This document shows, piece by piece, positions 44,615 to 54,300 of a stretch of DNA of 64,000 nucleotides (positions are counted from its first letter, which is position 1; each line of letters opens with the position of its first letter). The notes under the pieces were generated by a model. It saw nothing but the letters and a program-made list of their open reading frames with translations, did no database searches and was not told the origin of the DNA. The position numbers were made by a program, and so were the translations under genes. Source of the stretch: Fischerella sp. CENA71 (lineage in GTDB: Bacteria; Cyanobacteriota; Cyanobacteriia; Cyanobacteriales; Nostocaceae); the NCBI GenBank assembly GCA_024239075.1, contig JANBVI010000076.1, positions 1 to 64,000 on the forward strand, read 5' to 3'.

Positions 44615-46663
44615 TTACTTGCTGTTACCATTACCTCCATTACTACCATTAGTAGTCAAAATACGTTCAGCTAGCTTATCGGGAACTTCTTGGAGATGGT
44701 CGAATTCCCAGTGGAAAGAACCGACGCCGAGAGTTTGCGATCGCAATTCAACGATAAAATTATGCATCTCGGCTTGTGGCAAGTAGGCTGTAACACTATC
44801 CCAACCTTGCCAATCATGAATAGCTTCGTAACCTAATATTTGTCCCCGTCTACCAGTCACCAACTGCATAACTTTAGAAGTAAATTCGCTGGGGGCTGTT
44901 ACTTGTACCCGTAAAATTGGTTCTAGCAGAGTGGGTTGGCACTGAGTCATTCCGGTTTGCATTGCTACACGGGCAGCTTGCTTAAATGCCTGTTCGGAAC
45001 TATCAACGGTGTGGTATGAACCGTTTGTTAAAGTTACCGCCACATCTACGACTGGGAAACCTAAAGGCCCATGTGCTAAAAATTCCCGCACACCCGTTTC
45101 TACACCGGGAATATATTGTTTGGGAACTACGCCACCAACAATGGTTTCCTTAAAGTTAAAACCTTCACCACGTGATAGAGGTTGGATGTCGAGGTAAACA
45201 TCACCAAACTGACCGTGACCACCACTTTGGTGTTTGTAGCGTCCGTGAACTGATGAAGCTGGTTTGCGGATGGTTTCTTTATAAGGAATTTGTGGTAAGT
45301 GGGTGGTCATCGGCAGATTATACTTGCGGCGCAGGCGATCTAATGCCACTTGTAAATGAATCTCGCCTTGACCCCAAAGGATAACTTCGTGGGTATCACC
45401 GTGTTGTTCCCAAGCCAGCGATGGATCTTCTTCTAATAATTTGGTGATCGCGCCACTCAGTTTAACTTCATCGTTGCGTTTTTCGGGAATAATCGCCAGA
45501 GCATAAACTGGTTCGAGTTGTCCTGTTTTGGGTAATTCTTTGGCAGCATTGTTAGAGATTGTATCTCCTGTCTTGATACCCTCCATCCGGCTCAAAGCCA
45601 CAATTTCTCCAGCTCCAACTTGATTTATTTGGTGTTGCTGTTGTCCCATCAAATGATAAATACCACCAGCACGAACACCGTTGAGGACAATACCATCAGT
45701 GAGTTTACCTTGCCAAACCCGTACCAAGGAAAGTTTACCGCCTTGGGGAGTGTAATAAGTTTTTAACACCTGGGCAATGGTAGTATCATCTTTTTTGCTG
45801 CTACCTAAGCGACGTTCGGCTGTGGTTTCTGGTTCTGGAGCTTCCCGCACTAAGGCTTCTAGTAGGGGTCTGACTCCGTAATCTTGTTCGGCAACACCAA
45901 AGAATACTGGTACTACCAAATCTGCCCCTAATTCCATTTTTAAATCTTTGAGAATTTCTTCTTGGGGCGGTTCAATGTCTTCTAAAAGTTCTTCTAGTAA
46001 GTGGTCGTCAAAATTTGCTAAAGCTTCAAGCATTTCTGCTCGTGCAATGTGTTCTTCTTCTTTTAATTCTTCAGGAAAAGGAACGGGGTCAGCAGGTGCG
46101 CCGGAATGATAGTGATATGCTTGTTCGGTAACTAAGTCAATAAAACCAATTAGCTGTTCTTCCCGCATAATTGGGTATTGATGGGCAACTAGGGGACGAC
46201 TGGAAACAGCTTTGAGGGCGTGCAATGTTTCCAAAACATGGATGTTTGCCCGATCCATTTTGTTAACAAAGACTAGGTGGGGAATTTCCCAGTCATCCAG
46301 GAATTTAAATAGAGGCGCAAGAGTGAGGACGCGATCATTGATGGGTTCGCAAACTACAATTGCTGCATCGACTCCAATTAGGGCGTTGTAAGTTTCTTGA
46401 GCAAATTCTACACTGCCAGGGCAGTCAATAAAGGTGAAGCGAGTGTCATTGTATTCAGTGTTAGCAGTGCTGACTTCTACGCTCATTTGGCGATCGCGTG
46501 CTTCTTGAGAGCTATCGCCGACTGTGTTACTATCCTTAACGCTGCCTTTGCGAGAAATCGCACCTGTTACAAATAACAAGCTTTCTAGTAAGGTAGTTTT
46601 TCCACTCAAATAAGGGCCAACAATTGCGACGTTTCGCGAACCCGATTTTACTTTTTCGTTCAT
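44615..46663 (-). CDS. Elongation factor G-like protein (EF-G paralogue)
   Basis: 682-aa translation-factor GTPase. G1 IVGPYLSGKTTLLESLLF replaces canonical GHIDHGK/AHVDAGKTT; G3 DCPGSVEF replaces DTPGHVDF, so the usual catalytic His after PG is Ser; G4 NKMDRAN is normal. Domains II-V follow, with domain IV GRYKHQSGGHGQFGDVYLDI and domain V RRGQILGYEA. These changes mark the divergent EF-G2 clade whose role (ribosome recycling, rescue or none in elongation) is unsettled. Ends in NGSNGGNGNSK. It is not the main fusA, which sits with rps12/rps7/tufA. Confidence 0.9.
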   Translation of the reverse strand: MNEKVKSGSRNVAIVGPYLSGKTTLLESLLFVTGAISRKGSVKDSNTVGDSSQEARDRQMSVEVSTANTEYNDTRFTFIDCPGSVEFAQETYNALIGVDAAIVVCEPINDRVLTLAPLFKFLDDWEIPHLVFVNKMDRANIHVLETLHALKAVSSRPLVAHQYPIMREEQLIGFIDLVTEQAYHYHSGAPADPVPFPEELKEEEHIARAEMLEALANFDDHLLEELLEDIEPPQEEILKDLKMELGADLVVPVFFGVAEQDYGVRPLLEALVREAPEPETTAERRLGSSKKDDTTIAQVLKTYYTPQGGKLSLVRVWQGKLTDGIVLNGVRAGGIYHLMGQQQHQINQVGAGEIVALSRMEGIKTGDTISNNAAKELPKTGQLEPVYALAIIPEKRNDEVKLSGAITKLLEEDPSLAWEQHGDTHEVILWGQGEIHLQVALDRLRRKYNLPMTTHLPQIPYKETIRKPASSVHGRYKHQSGGHGQFGDVYLDIQPLSRGEGFNFKETIVGGVVPKQYIPGVETGVREFLAHGPLGFPVVDVAVTLTNGSYHTVDSSEQAFKQAARVAMQTGMTQCQPTLLEPILRVQVTAPSEFTSKVMQLVTGRRGQILGYEAIHDWQGWDSVTAYLPQAEMHNFIVELRSQTLGVGSFHWEFDHLQEVPDKLAERILTTNGSNGGNGNSK

Positions 46664-47030
46664 AAAAACTCCTTTGCGGCCTATTGTTTCTAACCGCCTA
46701 ATAGTTGAGTTATGAAGAGTTCAAAACCGTTATTTAGAAAATTATCCCGTCTTTAATTTGACATTAACTCGCCTTTAACCCAACGGCAAAAAATCGTATT
46801 TTGTTGTAAGATTTCAGTCATTAATAATTACAATTTAAAAATTTATTTATACAAAGTTGTAGTTTAGTAAATATATTGCCATCCTCACCAAATCTTTGTT
46901 AAAAGAACGTAACTAAATGTAGTTACAAGGTAGTGCCAATGAAAAAATTTCACTGCCAAGCATGAAAACAAGACTCCTCCTACACCCCCATACCCTTACA
47001 CCCCTATACCCTTTCAAGTCAGTAAAGCAT
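46664..47030. other. Intergenic region; TACACCC-type repeats at right end
   Basis: 367 bp. The only structure is TACACCCCCATACCCTTACA and similar units at about 46979-47012. The TPR gene frame runs into these repeats, which are unlikely to be translated. Confidence 0.45.
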
Positions 47031-47921
47031 ATGCAGGCATTAGTCTATAAATATCGCCTTCGGACATTGGTGAGTTTGATATTTATAAGTGGAATAATTT
47101 TCTTACCTTGTTCTTTACTGGCACAGAATACTCCCAACAAGGCTACAGACTATTTAAATCAGGGATTGCAAGCTGTGCAAACAGGGAGAATACAAGATGC
47201 GATCGCGTCTTTTCAACAAGCTGCTCAATTAGATCCCAGCCTCGCTCCAGCACATTACAATTTGGGTTTAGCACTACGACAAGCTGGACAGTTACAACCT
47301 GCGGCGGATGCATTTTATCGTGCTACCCAAGCTGATCCCCAGTTTGCTTTAGCTTATGCGAATTTGGGCGGTGCATTGTTAGAAGGCAAGAATTTACAGC
47401 AAGCAAATGATTATTTACAAAGAGCAATAGAACTTGATCCCAAACTGGGGGTAGCTCACTATAACTTGGGGTTGGTGAGAGAAGAACAGCAAAATTGGGA
47501 TAAAGCGATCGCATCTTTTAAAAAAGCAATGGAATATAGCAAAAATGCACCAGAACCAGCCTATCATCTAGGCATATGTTATCTGCAACAAAACAAAATC
47601 GATAAAGCCAAAGATGCTTTTCGTAAAGCAATACAAATAAATCCAAAATATCCAGAAGCTTATTATAGTCTTGGTTCAGTTTTATATAACCAAGGCAAAT
47701 CAAAAGATGCTCTAGAAGCCTTTAGAAAATCTGCGGAAGCTAATTCCAATTATCCCAATGCATATTATGGCGCAGGACTAGCTTTTATACAATTACAGCA
47801 GTACGTAGATGCAGTACAAGTATTGCAATTTGCAAGAGATTTATACAAAATTCAGAATAATCTTGAATGGGCAAATAAAGCAGAACAATTATTACAACAA
47901 GCGCAACAAAGACGGAATTAG
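47031..47921 (+). CDS. Exported tetratricopeptide-repeat protein
   Basis: About 296 aa from MQALVYKYRLR. A signal peptide (LVSLIFISGIIFLPCSLLAQ) precedes seven TPR units of 34 residues with classic pattern, for example DAIASFQQAAQLDPSLAPAH, YNLGLALRQAGQLQPAADAF and KDAFRKAIQINPKYPEAYYS. A periplasmic or outer-membrane scaffold is likely; no partner can be named. The start at 46962 is rejected because residues 2-20 are translated repeat. Confidence 0.85.
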   Translation: MQALVYKYRLRTLVSLIFISGIIFLPCSLLAQNTPNKATDYLNQGLQAVQTGRIQDAIASFQQAAQLDPSLAPAHYNLGLALRQAGQLQPAADAFYRATQADPQFALAYANLGGALLEGKNLQQANDYLQRAIELDPKLGVAHYNLGLVREEQQNWDKAIASFKKAMEYSKNAPEPAYHLGICYLQQNKIDKAKDAFRKAIQINPKYPEAYYSLGSVLYNQGKSKDALEAFRKSAEANSNYPNAYYGAGLAFIQLQQYVDAVQVLQFARDLYKIQNNLEWANKAEQLLQQAQQRRN

Positions 47922-48013
47922 GGAACGAGGATTGAGATGAAAACGCGGAGAGTTAATCAAAAATATTCCCCGTGTCCCCTGTTCCTTTGTCTCTCTGCAA
48001 TTAGATTTTTCTT

Positions 48014-48406
48014 TCATTCTGGCTCAAGGATAGCTTGCACTTGCATCAATAATTCATCAATATTGATCGGTTTGTGCAGAAATCCATTTACTTGTAATTG
48101 TTGCTGCTCAAATGTTGGCAATTCGTCATAGGCTGTCACTATCACAATTGCAACTGAAGGCTGATTCTGTCGAATCCATTTGGCTACTTCATAACCATCG
48201 AGTTCTGGCATCATTAAATCTAATAACACTAATTCTGGTGGATTCGCTTCTATTTTGGCAATTGCTGTATAACCACCAGAAGCAATGTCAACTTGATAAC
48301 CTTCGGACTCTAAAATTGTTGCTAGTAGTAAAGAATTATCGATGACATCGTCAACAACAAGAATTTGTGTTTTCTGCAAATTTTCTTCAGGAAACAAACA
48401 ACTCAT
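48014..48406 (-). CDS. CheY-like response regulator, single receiver domain
   Basis: 130-aa receiver. Acidic pair DD at 19-20 (ILVVDDVIDN), phospho-acceptor Asp63 in LVLLDLMMPELDG, Thr in VIVTAYDELP and Lys in FLHKPINIDEL. No output domain. It must act by protein contact or phosphotransfer; no kinase is adjacent, so its partner is unknown. Confidence 0.9.
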   Translation of the reverse strand: MSCLFPEENLQKTQILVVDDVIDNSLLLATILESEGYQVDIASGGYTAIAKIEANPPELVLLDLMMPELDGYEVAKWIRQNQPSVAIVIVTAYDELPTFEQQQLQVNGFLHKPINIDELLMQVQAILEPE

Positions 48407-49138
48407 ACAATAAGATATTTATTAAATGTGTGATTTTATGAGAAGATACTCAAAAATGAGGATCTTCCGAAACAAAACCTTTTTATTCTATATTTCCTCT
48501 CACTTTGATGTTATCTACCTCTGACTGTAGTAGGAATATAAACATATCTAAAGAAAGATTAAGAATTATTAAGAAAAAGTTAAATTGACTAATTATAGTG
48601 TCTAACTATGTTAGCAGTAAAATAAATAATATAGTTTAAATTACTTTTTATTTGTGTTAAAAAATAACTGTAATTTGAGAAACTGAAAAACTCAAACAAT
48701 GCGATCGCCCACATGTCAAAGTATAGCTAATAGCAATTTCCTTCTAAATTTCAATACATAATTACTATAGAAGCAAGGGCTTGCCATATGCCTTTACTGT
48801 GTGGTCTATTGTACTTAGAAAATGCTGTAACAATTTTGGTATCAGCAGAAGTGGCTTATTACTGAAAGTTTTATCGGTTCTGGGTAAACTGAGATATTGC
48901 ATCTAGCCCTGGCGGTTAGAAATCGCAGGAGCAGCCCAATAAAAAAATACCTGGCAATGTTCGTAATCACAGGTACACAAACCAAGTCCGCCTGGTATTG
49001 TGAAGACAAACACAATATGAGGCGGACTCATTATAGCTTGCATAGGCAGGCTTTATCTGTGCAGCCCTAAATTCTAGTCTGAGGGGATTTTAAACATTTG
49101 GGATGCTTCCGTACTGCTAGATTTGACTCACGACATCA
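48407..49138. other. Long intergenic region with structured repeat element
   Basis: 732 bp. The left half is A+T-rich and must hold the response-regulator promoter. The right half (about 48905-49030) is a decayed dispersed element: CCTGGCGGTTAGAAATCGC, then TACCTG/CAGGTA pairing, then a strong inverted repeat AGTCCGCCT (48986-48994) / AGGCGGACT (49021-49029) with an inner ATTGTG/CACAAT stem. I recall similar sequences as common in Nostocales spacers. No gene seen. Confidence 0.5.
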
Positions 49139-50332
49139 TTAATTTCCATCTATTTTAATGGCATCTTTAACTTTCCGTTTTTGTAAGAAGCCAGACATAA
49201 ATGGACGCTCAAAGATTAAATAGAAAATATAGGCAGTCAATAACGATAGTGACAAACCAGTTGTATAGAAGATAATCTCTCTTGTGAGGGGAGTAAATTG
49301 TAAGGTATGTAGATATTGATTGAGTACGGTTAAGACTATAGAGTGTAGTAGATATAAGCTGTAAGAAAATGTTCCTAGTGCGATCGCTCCAGGCGATTGC
49401 AAGATTTTTAATACTAAAGGTGGTGTTTTCTGTTCTACTATACAGTTAGTACAATAGACTAACAAACACGCAGCAGCTAAACCAACACACAATTCATTTA
49501 CCCATATTTCTAAGCCAAATTTTTGGGACATATCAGCGAATAAAGCCATCCCAAAAAATATTGCGGCTAGTAAACCCCACGGTAGTGATTTTCTGATTTT
49601 TTGCAAATAGTGTTTTTGAGAAAATCCGATATCTGCTGCCATCATCCCTAAAGCAAACAAACCAAGATACCATGTATGCGCTCTGCCAATTAATCCATGG
49701 GATAAATAATAAGGTAATAATCCTAATAAAAAAGCAAAACTGATCACTACAAACCAGCCTAAACGCCGCCATATAGGTAGTAAAATCAGAGGAAACAAAA
49801 AGTATATTTGCCATTCAGTAGCAACACTCCACATCGGCCCGTTAATTTTATAAATTTCATCATTGGGAATGAGATTGTGAATTAAAAATAGATGGCAAAC
49901 AACATCAAAAATTGAAAAATTATGCTCAAAATGTCCCCAGATGTGATTATTCCAATATAGTAAATGAAGATTAATTAAAATTGTGATTAAGATACCGACT
50001 ATTAATGACAATATGAGTGCCGAATAATATGGTGGCAATATTCGACGCGCTCGCCGCTTAACATAATTCAATAAACCACCGGAAATATAACCTGTTTGAG
50101 AACGAGATACTGGCAGCATTAAACAGTATCCTGAAAGGACAATAAATATAGCTACACTAAAAAGTCCATATCTAAAAAGTTTGCTAAAATTCAGCCATAT
50201 TCCTGGTAAATCATGTCCTTGTAATTCCCATAAATGAGAAAAAACTACATATAAAGCTGCCAAACCACGTAAACCATCTAGATAATGAAGATGTACTCTC
50301 TTCCCCTGGGTATTATCTGTCAATTCACTCAT
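49139..50332 (-). CDS. Acyltransferase family 3 (OafA/YrhL-like) membrane protein
   Basis: 397-aa polytopic protein with about ten helices. It begins with the family block YLDGLRGLAALYVVFSHLWE (His in the active-site helix) and has RARRILPPYY (R-x10-H type motif region), MWSVATEWQIYFLFP and GTFSYSLYLLHS. Such enzymes O-acylate surface polysaccharides or lipids with acetyl or other groups. No polysaccharide cluster surrounds it, so the acceptor is unknown. Confidence 0.88.
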   Translation of the reverse strand: MSELTDNTQGKRVHLHYLDGLRGLAALYVVFSHLWELQGHDLPGIWLNFSKLFRYGLFSVAIFIVLSGYCLMLPVSRSQTGYISGGLLNYVKRRARRILPPYYSALILSLIVGILITILINLHLLYWNNHIWGHFEHNFSIFDVVCHLFLIHNLIPNDEIYKINGPMWSVATEWQIYFLFPLILLPIWRRLGWFVVISFAFLLGLLPYYLSHGLIGRAHTWYLGLFALGMMAADIGFSQKHYLQKIRKSLPWGLLAAIFFGMALFADMSQKFGLEIWVNELCVGLAAACLLVYCTNCIVEQKTPPLVLKILQSPGAIALGTFSYSLYLLHSIVLTVLNQYLHTLQFTPLTREIIFYTTGLSLSLLTAYIFYLIFERPFMSGFLQKRKVKDAIKIDGN

Positions 50333-50531
50333 TTAATCCACTTTATTTTAGTTATTTTGAGATTTACTCAATATTACTCATGTTTGTTCTATTTAGCTCA
50401 TAAAAAATGCTTATATTCAACTAAGAATTGGTTAAAGAGCGATCGCTACATTTAGGATTAAAAGCTTTTAATATTAAAAAGATATAAAAACTTAGATTTT
50501 TTGTTAAAATTTATACATATACAATATTTTT

Positions 50532-51077
50532 ATGACTATTGAACACAGACCCCCACCAAACTATCCCAGAGTTGAATTTGGGCGACGAATAATGGCATTT
50601 GGGATTGATTTTTTGATTGTTTGGTCAGTTAGCTCTTTATTGGGTACTAGTGCGCTTGGGATTCAATTTCTCCAAATACTAGTTTTTGCGATCGCTTGGC
50701 TGGTGTTACGAGTAGTAGTTGTGTATAGCAACCAAGGACAAAGTCTAGGGCGCTATGCTCTGGATATGAGAGTATTGGAAGTTGAACGGGGAAAAGTACC
50801 AGATTTACAAGCTCTTTTGAAACGAGAGGCGATCATTGGTTTGGGTGCGCTTTTACTTGCGATCGCCTTAAGCAATATTATCCGCAATCCCACTGCTATA
50901 CTGCTAATACTTCCCCTAGCCATCGATTGTGGTACAGCTGCATCTGACAGCCAGCTGCGGCAAGCTTTGCATGACCGCTATGCTAAGACTATAATCGTTT
51001 CGGCAAGTCGTGGCTATTCGCTAGATATAAAAGTCAAGCGAATGCTTGAAACTTTGCAGCGAAATATGCGAAGATAG
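50532..51077 (+). CDS. RDD-family membrane protein
   Basis: 181-aa protein with the RDD pattern: PRVEFGRRIMAFGIDFLIVW (Arg and Asp in the first helix), ILVFAIAWLVLRVVVVYSNQ, GQSLGRYALDMRV and a third hydrophobic region LGALLLAIALSNII, then ILLILPLAIDCG and HDRYAKTIIV. Function unknown for the family; some bacterial members are implicated in ion exchange. It lies 43 bp upstream of rpmG and may be co-transcribed with the ribosomal protein genes. Confidence 0.85.
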   Translation: MTIEHRPPPNYPRVEFGRRIMAFGIDFLIVWSVSSLLGTSALGIQFLQILVFAIAWLVLRVVVVYSNQGQSLGRYALDMRVLEVERGKVPDLQALLKREAIIGLGALLLAIALSNIIRNPTAILLILPLAIDCGTAASDSQLRQALHDRYAKTIIVSASRGYSLDIKVKRMLETLQRNMRR

Positions 51078-51120
51078 ATATTTGTGTTAATTATTCTCAG
51101 GCTTAATTGTTTGTAAAATT

Positions 51121-51315
51121 ATGGCTAAGGCTAAAGGTGTCCGAATCATAGTGACACTGGAATGTACGGAGTGCCGTACAAATCCAGATAAACGTTCTCC
51201 AGGTGTTTCGCGTTATACCTCGACTAAGAATCGTCGTAACACCACCAACCGCTTAGAACTCAAAAAGTTCTGCACTCACTGCAACAAACATACCGTTCAT
51301 AAGGAAATTAAATAG
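51121..51315 (+). CDS. rpmG: 50S ribosomal protein L33
   Basis: 64-aa L33 with zinc-ribbon cysteines CTECRTN and CTHCNKHT, and the family start [18 protein letters not shown]. All four cysteines are present (C+ form). It is 6 bp upstream of rpsR, forming the usual cyanobacterial rpmG-rpsR pair. Confidence 0.96.
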   Translation: MAKAKGVRIIVTLECTECRTNPDKRSPGVSRYTSTKNRRNTTNRLELKKFCTHCNKHTVHKEIK

Positions 51316-51321
51316 GCAACC

Positions 51322-51537
51322 ATGAGTTATTACCGTCGTCGTTTGTCTCCGATTAAGCCGGGAGAACCAATTGACTACAAAGATGTAGACCTGCTGCGTA
51401 AATTTATCACCGAGCGCGGTAAAATCCTGCCACGTCGAATCACTGGATTGACATGTCAGCAACAGCGAGAGTTAACATTAGCGATTAAACGCGCTAGAAT
51501 TTTGGCTTTGTTGCCGTTTATCAATGCAGAAGGCTAA
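51322..51537 (+). CDS. rpsR: 30S ribosomal protein S18
   Basis: 71-aa S18: [40 protein letters not shown] and [16 protein letters not shown]. Conserved basic C-terminal helix. Co-transcribed with rpmG; RNase II follows after 227 bp of AAAATCT-type repeats. Confidence 0.96.
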   Translation: MSYYRRRLSPIKPGEPIDYKDVDLLRKFITERGKILPRRITGLTCQQQRELTLAIKRARILALLPFINAEG

Positions 51538-51539
51538 GT

Positions 51540-51745
51540 ACAATTTTAGTTTTGGATTTTGGATTGCGGATTTTAGATCAATCAGCTGAGTTTACGTAGC
51601 ATTGCACTTGGCGTTTCTGAGTCCAAAATCTAAAATCTAAGAAAGTTAAGTGTAAAATCAGTTGAGTCAAGCTTAAAATCATTTAGATTTAGGATTTAAT
51701 AGCAATTTATTTCATCCAAAATCTAAAACCGAAAATCTAAAATTT
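51540..51745. repeat. AAAATCT / TTTTGGAT low-complexity repeats
   Basis: Spacer between rpsR and RNase II built largely from TTTTGGATTTTGGATTGCGG and CCAAAATCTAAAATCTAA units, in both orientations, allowing long-range hairpins between about 51550 and 51640. Confidence 0.55.
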
Positions 51746-51764
51746 TAATTAAGATGCGAGGCTT

Positions 51765-53810
51765 GTGGAGAAGGGGACGCTAGTTGAATTTAGACTTCAA
51801 GGCGATCGCCGTTTGGGTGTGGTAGATCGTCCTGACGGTAAAACCCGTTGGTTCGTCATCGATGAACGCGGTCAATCTCACAGTCTCGCGCCTAGACAAA
51901 TCACCTACACAATCAACGGACAAAGCTATAAATCCTCACAAATTCCTAGTTTTTTAGAAGAAGTCAAGCCTTACTTAGATCCATCAAGTTTAGAAGTAGC
52001 TTGGGAAATACTAGTAGAGGATGGGGAAACAGTAACGCCACAAGAAATGGCAAATCTACTGTTTTCAGGATTACAAGCACCTCAGTGTTACGCTGCTCAT
52101 TGCTTGCTGTCAGACGATAAAATCTATTTCAAGCAAAAGGGAGACTCTTACGAACCCCGCACAGCAGCTCAGGTAGCAGAACGCAAACACCAACTAGAAG
52201 TAGAGGCGCTCAAAGCAAAAGGACAACAAGAATTTTTGGCTCGTGTCGAGCAAGCACTCAAAGGTGAAGCAGTCGAGTGGCAAAGACATGACCGCCATCG
52301 CCTAGAAGCTTTAGAAAAATATGCTGCACTGCTTGCCGATATTGTGCGTGTAGGGCTAAATTATGACTCTCTGGCTCGTGCCTATCCGCCGCCAGCACCA
52401 GTCCTGGAAACGATGAACATGCTAGGACGTTCTGCAACACCCCAAGGAGCTTTGCAATTATTGGTAGACTTGGGTTGGTGGAGTCCTCATGAAAATTTAT
52501 TTCTGCGACGTTCCTCAATTCCAGTCCAATTTCCTCTAAAGGTACTAGAAGTGTCGCAACAGCGATTGCAATCACCACCGCCTGATCCAGATTCTAACCG
52601 CTTGGATCTCACCTATCTCAAAGTGTACACAATTGATGATGAAAGTACTACAGAAATAGATGATGGTTTGAGTTGGGAGAAACTTCCAGATGGGCGAGAA
52701 AGATTGTGGGTACATATCGCTGACCCAACACGCTTTTTGATACCGGAAGATGAGTTAGACCTAGAAGCGAGAAAGCGGGGTAGCACAGTTTATTTACCTA
52801 CTGGTATGGTTCCCATGTTTCCAGAAATATTGGCAACTGGGCCCATGAGTTTGGTACAAGGACAGGTTTGTTGTGCTTTGAGCTTTGGAATCATTTTAGA
52901 TACATCGGGGGCAGTAGAAGATTACAACATTCATGCCAGTTTGATTAAACCCACTTATCGCCTCACCTACGAAGATGTAGATGAAGTACTGGACTTAGGC
53001 GTGCAAGCGGAACCAGAAATTGCCGCGATCGCCAAATGGGCTAATCAGCGTAAAGCTTGGAGATATGCCCAAGGAGCCATCAGTATTAACATGCCGGAGG
53101 CGATGATTAAAGTCAAAGAAGACGACATTAATATTTATGTTTTAGACGACTCCCCCTCCAGGCAATTAGTAGCTGAGATGATGATACTTGCTGGTGAGGT
53201 TGCTGCCCGTTATGGTCAAACTCATCAAATTCCTCTGCCTTTTCGTGGTCAACCCCAACCAGAATTACCCCCCGAACAAGAATTACTCCAGCTACCAGCA
53301 GGTTTTGTCCGAGCCTGTGCTATGCGTCGTTGTATGCCCAAAAGTGAAATGAGCATTACACCAGTGCGTCACGCTGGTTTAGGCTTAGATACCTACACTC
53401 AGGCTACCTCTCCTATTCGCCGCTACAGCGACTTACTCACCCATTTTCAACTTAAAGCACATCTGCGCGGAGATATTCTGCCCTTTTCTGCCGAACAGCT
53501 TAAAGAAGTAATGATGACCGTCAGTAACATCACTCAAGAAGTCACAATGGTAGAACGGCAGACTAACAGATATTGGGCATTAGAGTACTTGCGCCGTTGT
53601 ACAGATAGGGTTTGGCAAGCCACAGTATTAATGTGGTTGAGAGAAGATAGCGGTTTAGCACTAATTCTTTTAGAAGATTTGGGTTTGCAGTTGCCAATGT
53701 CCTTTCGGCGTGCTTTAAAGTTGGGAGAACAAGTTGCAGTGAAAGTTTCCCATGCTGATCCCCAAAAAGATGTAATTCAATTTCAGGAAGTAATTTATCA
53801 AGAAGCCTAA
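51765..53810 (+). CDS. RNase II/VacB-family 3'-5' exoribonuclease
   Basis: 681-aa exoribonuclease. The RNB catalytic domain spans about residues 275-600, with DDESTTEIDDGLSWE (catalytic Asp cluster), RLWVHIADPTRFL, GSTVYLPTGMVPMFPEIL, FRGQPQPELPPEQ and ATSPIRRYSDLLTHFQLKA, the family signature. N-terminal VEFRLQGDRRLGVVDRPDGK is a cold-shock/S1-like module. GTG start. The rpmG-rpsR-RNase II order is usual in cyanobacteria, and relatives are annotated Zam (acetazolamide resistance). Role in mRNA and sRNA decay by homology. Confidence 0.92.
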   Translation: MEKGTLVEFRLQGDRRLGVVDRPDGKTRWFVIDERGQSHSLAPRQITYTINGQSYKSSQIPSFLEEVKPYLDPSSLEVAWEILVEDGETVTPQEMANLLFSGLQAPQCYAAHCLLSDDKIYFKQKGDSYEPRTAAQVAERKHQLEVEALKAKGQQEFLARVEQALKGEAVEWQRHDRHRLEALEKYAALLADIVRVGLNYDSLARAYPPPAPVLETMNMLGRSATPQGALQLLVDLGWWSPHENLFLRRSSIPVQFPLKVLEVSQQRLQSPPPDPDSNRLDLTYLKVYTIDDESTTEIDDGLSWEKLPDGRERLWVHIADPTRFLIPEDELDLEARKRGSTVYLPTGMVPMFPEILATGPMSLVQGQVCCALSFGIILDTSGAVEDYNIHASLIKPTYRLTYEDVDEVLDLGVQAEPEIAAIAKWANQRKAWRYAQGAISINMPEAMIKVKEDDINIYVLDDSPSRQLVAEMMILAGEVAARYGQTHQIPLPFRGQPQPELPPEQELLQLPAGFVRACAMRRCMPKSEMSITPVRHAGLGLDTYTQATSPIRRYSDLLTHFQLKAHLRGDILPFSAEQLKEVMMTVSNITQEVTMVERQTNRYWALEYLRRCTDRVWQATVLMWLREDSGLALILLEDLGLQLPMSFRRALKLGEQVAVKVSHADPQKDVIQFQEVIYQEA

Positions 53811-54160
53811 GCAGTAATAATCTCATGTTCGCTTGAATGCTTATACTGTCGCGTAGGCTGGTAATTGGTAATTGAGATACTGATGATTTTCCAATACCCA
53901 ATACCCAATGCCCAATGCTCAGTACCCAAGCTTTACATCGTACGCAATGAGCCGAACTTGATATGACTTGGCATTATATATATTTACATGTGCTTCCACT
54001 TCACAACATAAACTAACGATGTGGCTAAATATAAAAATGATAGAATAAATTAGTTTGCAATTAACAAATACACAAATGTATCTGAAGTGCAAACAAACAA
54101 TAAATTTTTAATACATCTGGGCAATTTTTGCAAAGATGCGTTATCATGTGTTTTTCTTGC
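53811..54160. other. Intergenic left flank of the NsiR1-like array
   Basis: 350 bp between RNase II and the first NsiR1-like unit. CCCAATA-type repeats run at about 53892-53935; otherwise A+T-rich with no gene. Transcripts leaving array unit 1 would end at its own terminator before reaching here. Confidence 0.45.
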
Positions 54161-54217
54161 AAAAAAATCCCCAAGTAGCCGACAGCTATCAAGGGGAGTT
54201 TGTTATCAGGGTGCATC
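54161..54217 (-). ncRNA. nsiR1: NsiR1-like small RNA, copy 1
   Basis: Predicted RNA of about 57 nt starting GATGCACCCTGATAAC at 54217 and ending in a hairpin (CCCC/GGGG outer and TAGC/GCTA inner pairs) followed by seven T. TATTAA (54228-54223) serves as -10 and TCCGGA lies at 54252-54257, 35 nt from the start. Length, tandem arrangement, position before hetF, orientation and DIF element match the heterocyst-specific RNA NsiR1. Confidence 0.8.
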
Positions 54218-54251
54218 TACCATTAATATGTTCTGAGAAAAACCAGTATGC

Positions 54252-54257
54252 TCCGGA
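54252..54257 (-). promoter_or_regulatory. DIF element (TCCGGA) of NsiR1-like copy 1
   Basis: TCCGGA; identical elements sit at the same distance from copies 2 (54391-54396), 3 (54531-54536), 4 (54670-54675) and 7 (55772-55777). Copy 6 has TCCGGT on the + strand (55270-55275) and copy 5 none. Confidence 0.75.
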
Positions 54258-54263
54258 TAATTT

Positions 54264-54299
54264 TGTGCAAGAATTTGGCTACATGTTTGTTTTTGCACA
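54264..54299. repeat. Conserved inverted repeat upstream of NsiR1-like promoters
   Basis: TGTGCAA (54264-54270) / TTGCACA (54293-54299), repeated at 54403-54438 and 54543-54578, so between copies 1-2, 2-3 and 3-4. It lies about 7 bp beyond each TCCGGA on the promoter-distal side and just past the next copy's T-tract. It could be an operator or part of a second hairpin; function unknown. Confidence 0.6.
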
Positions 54300-54300
54300 T

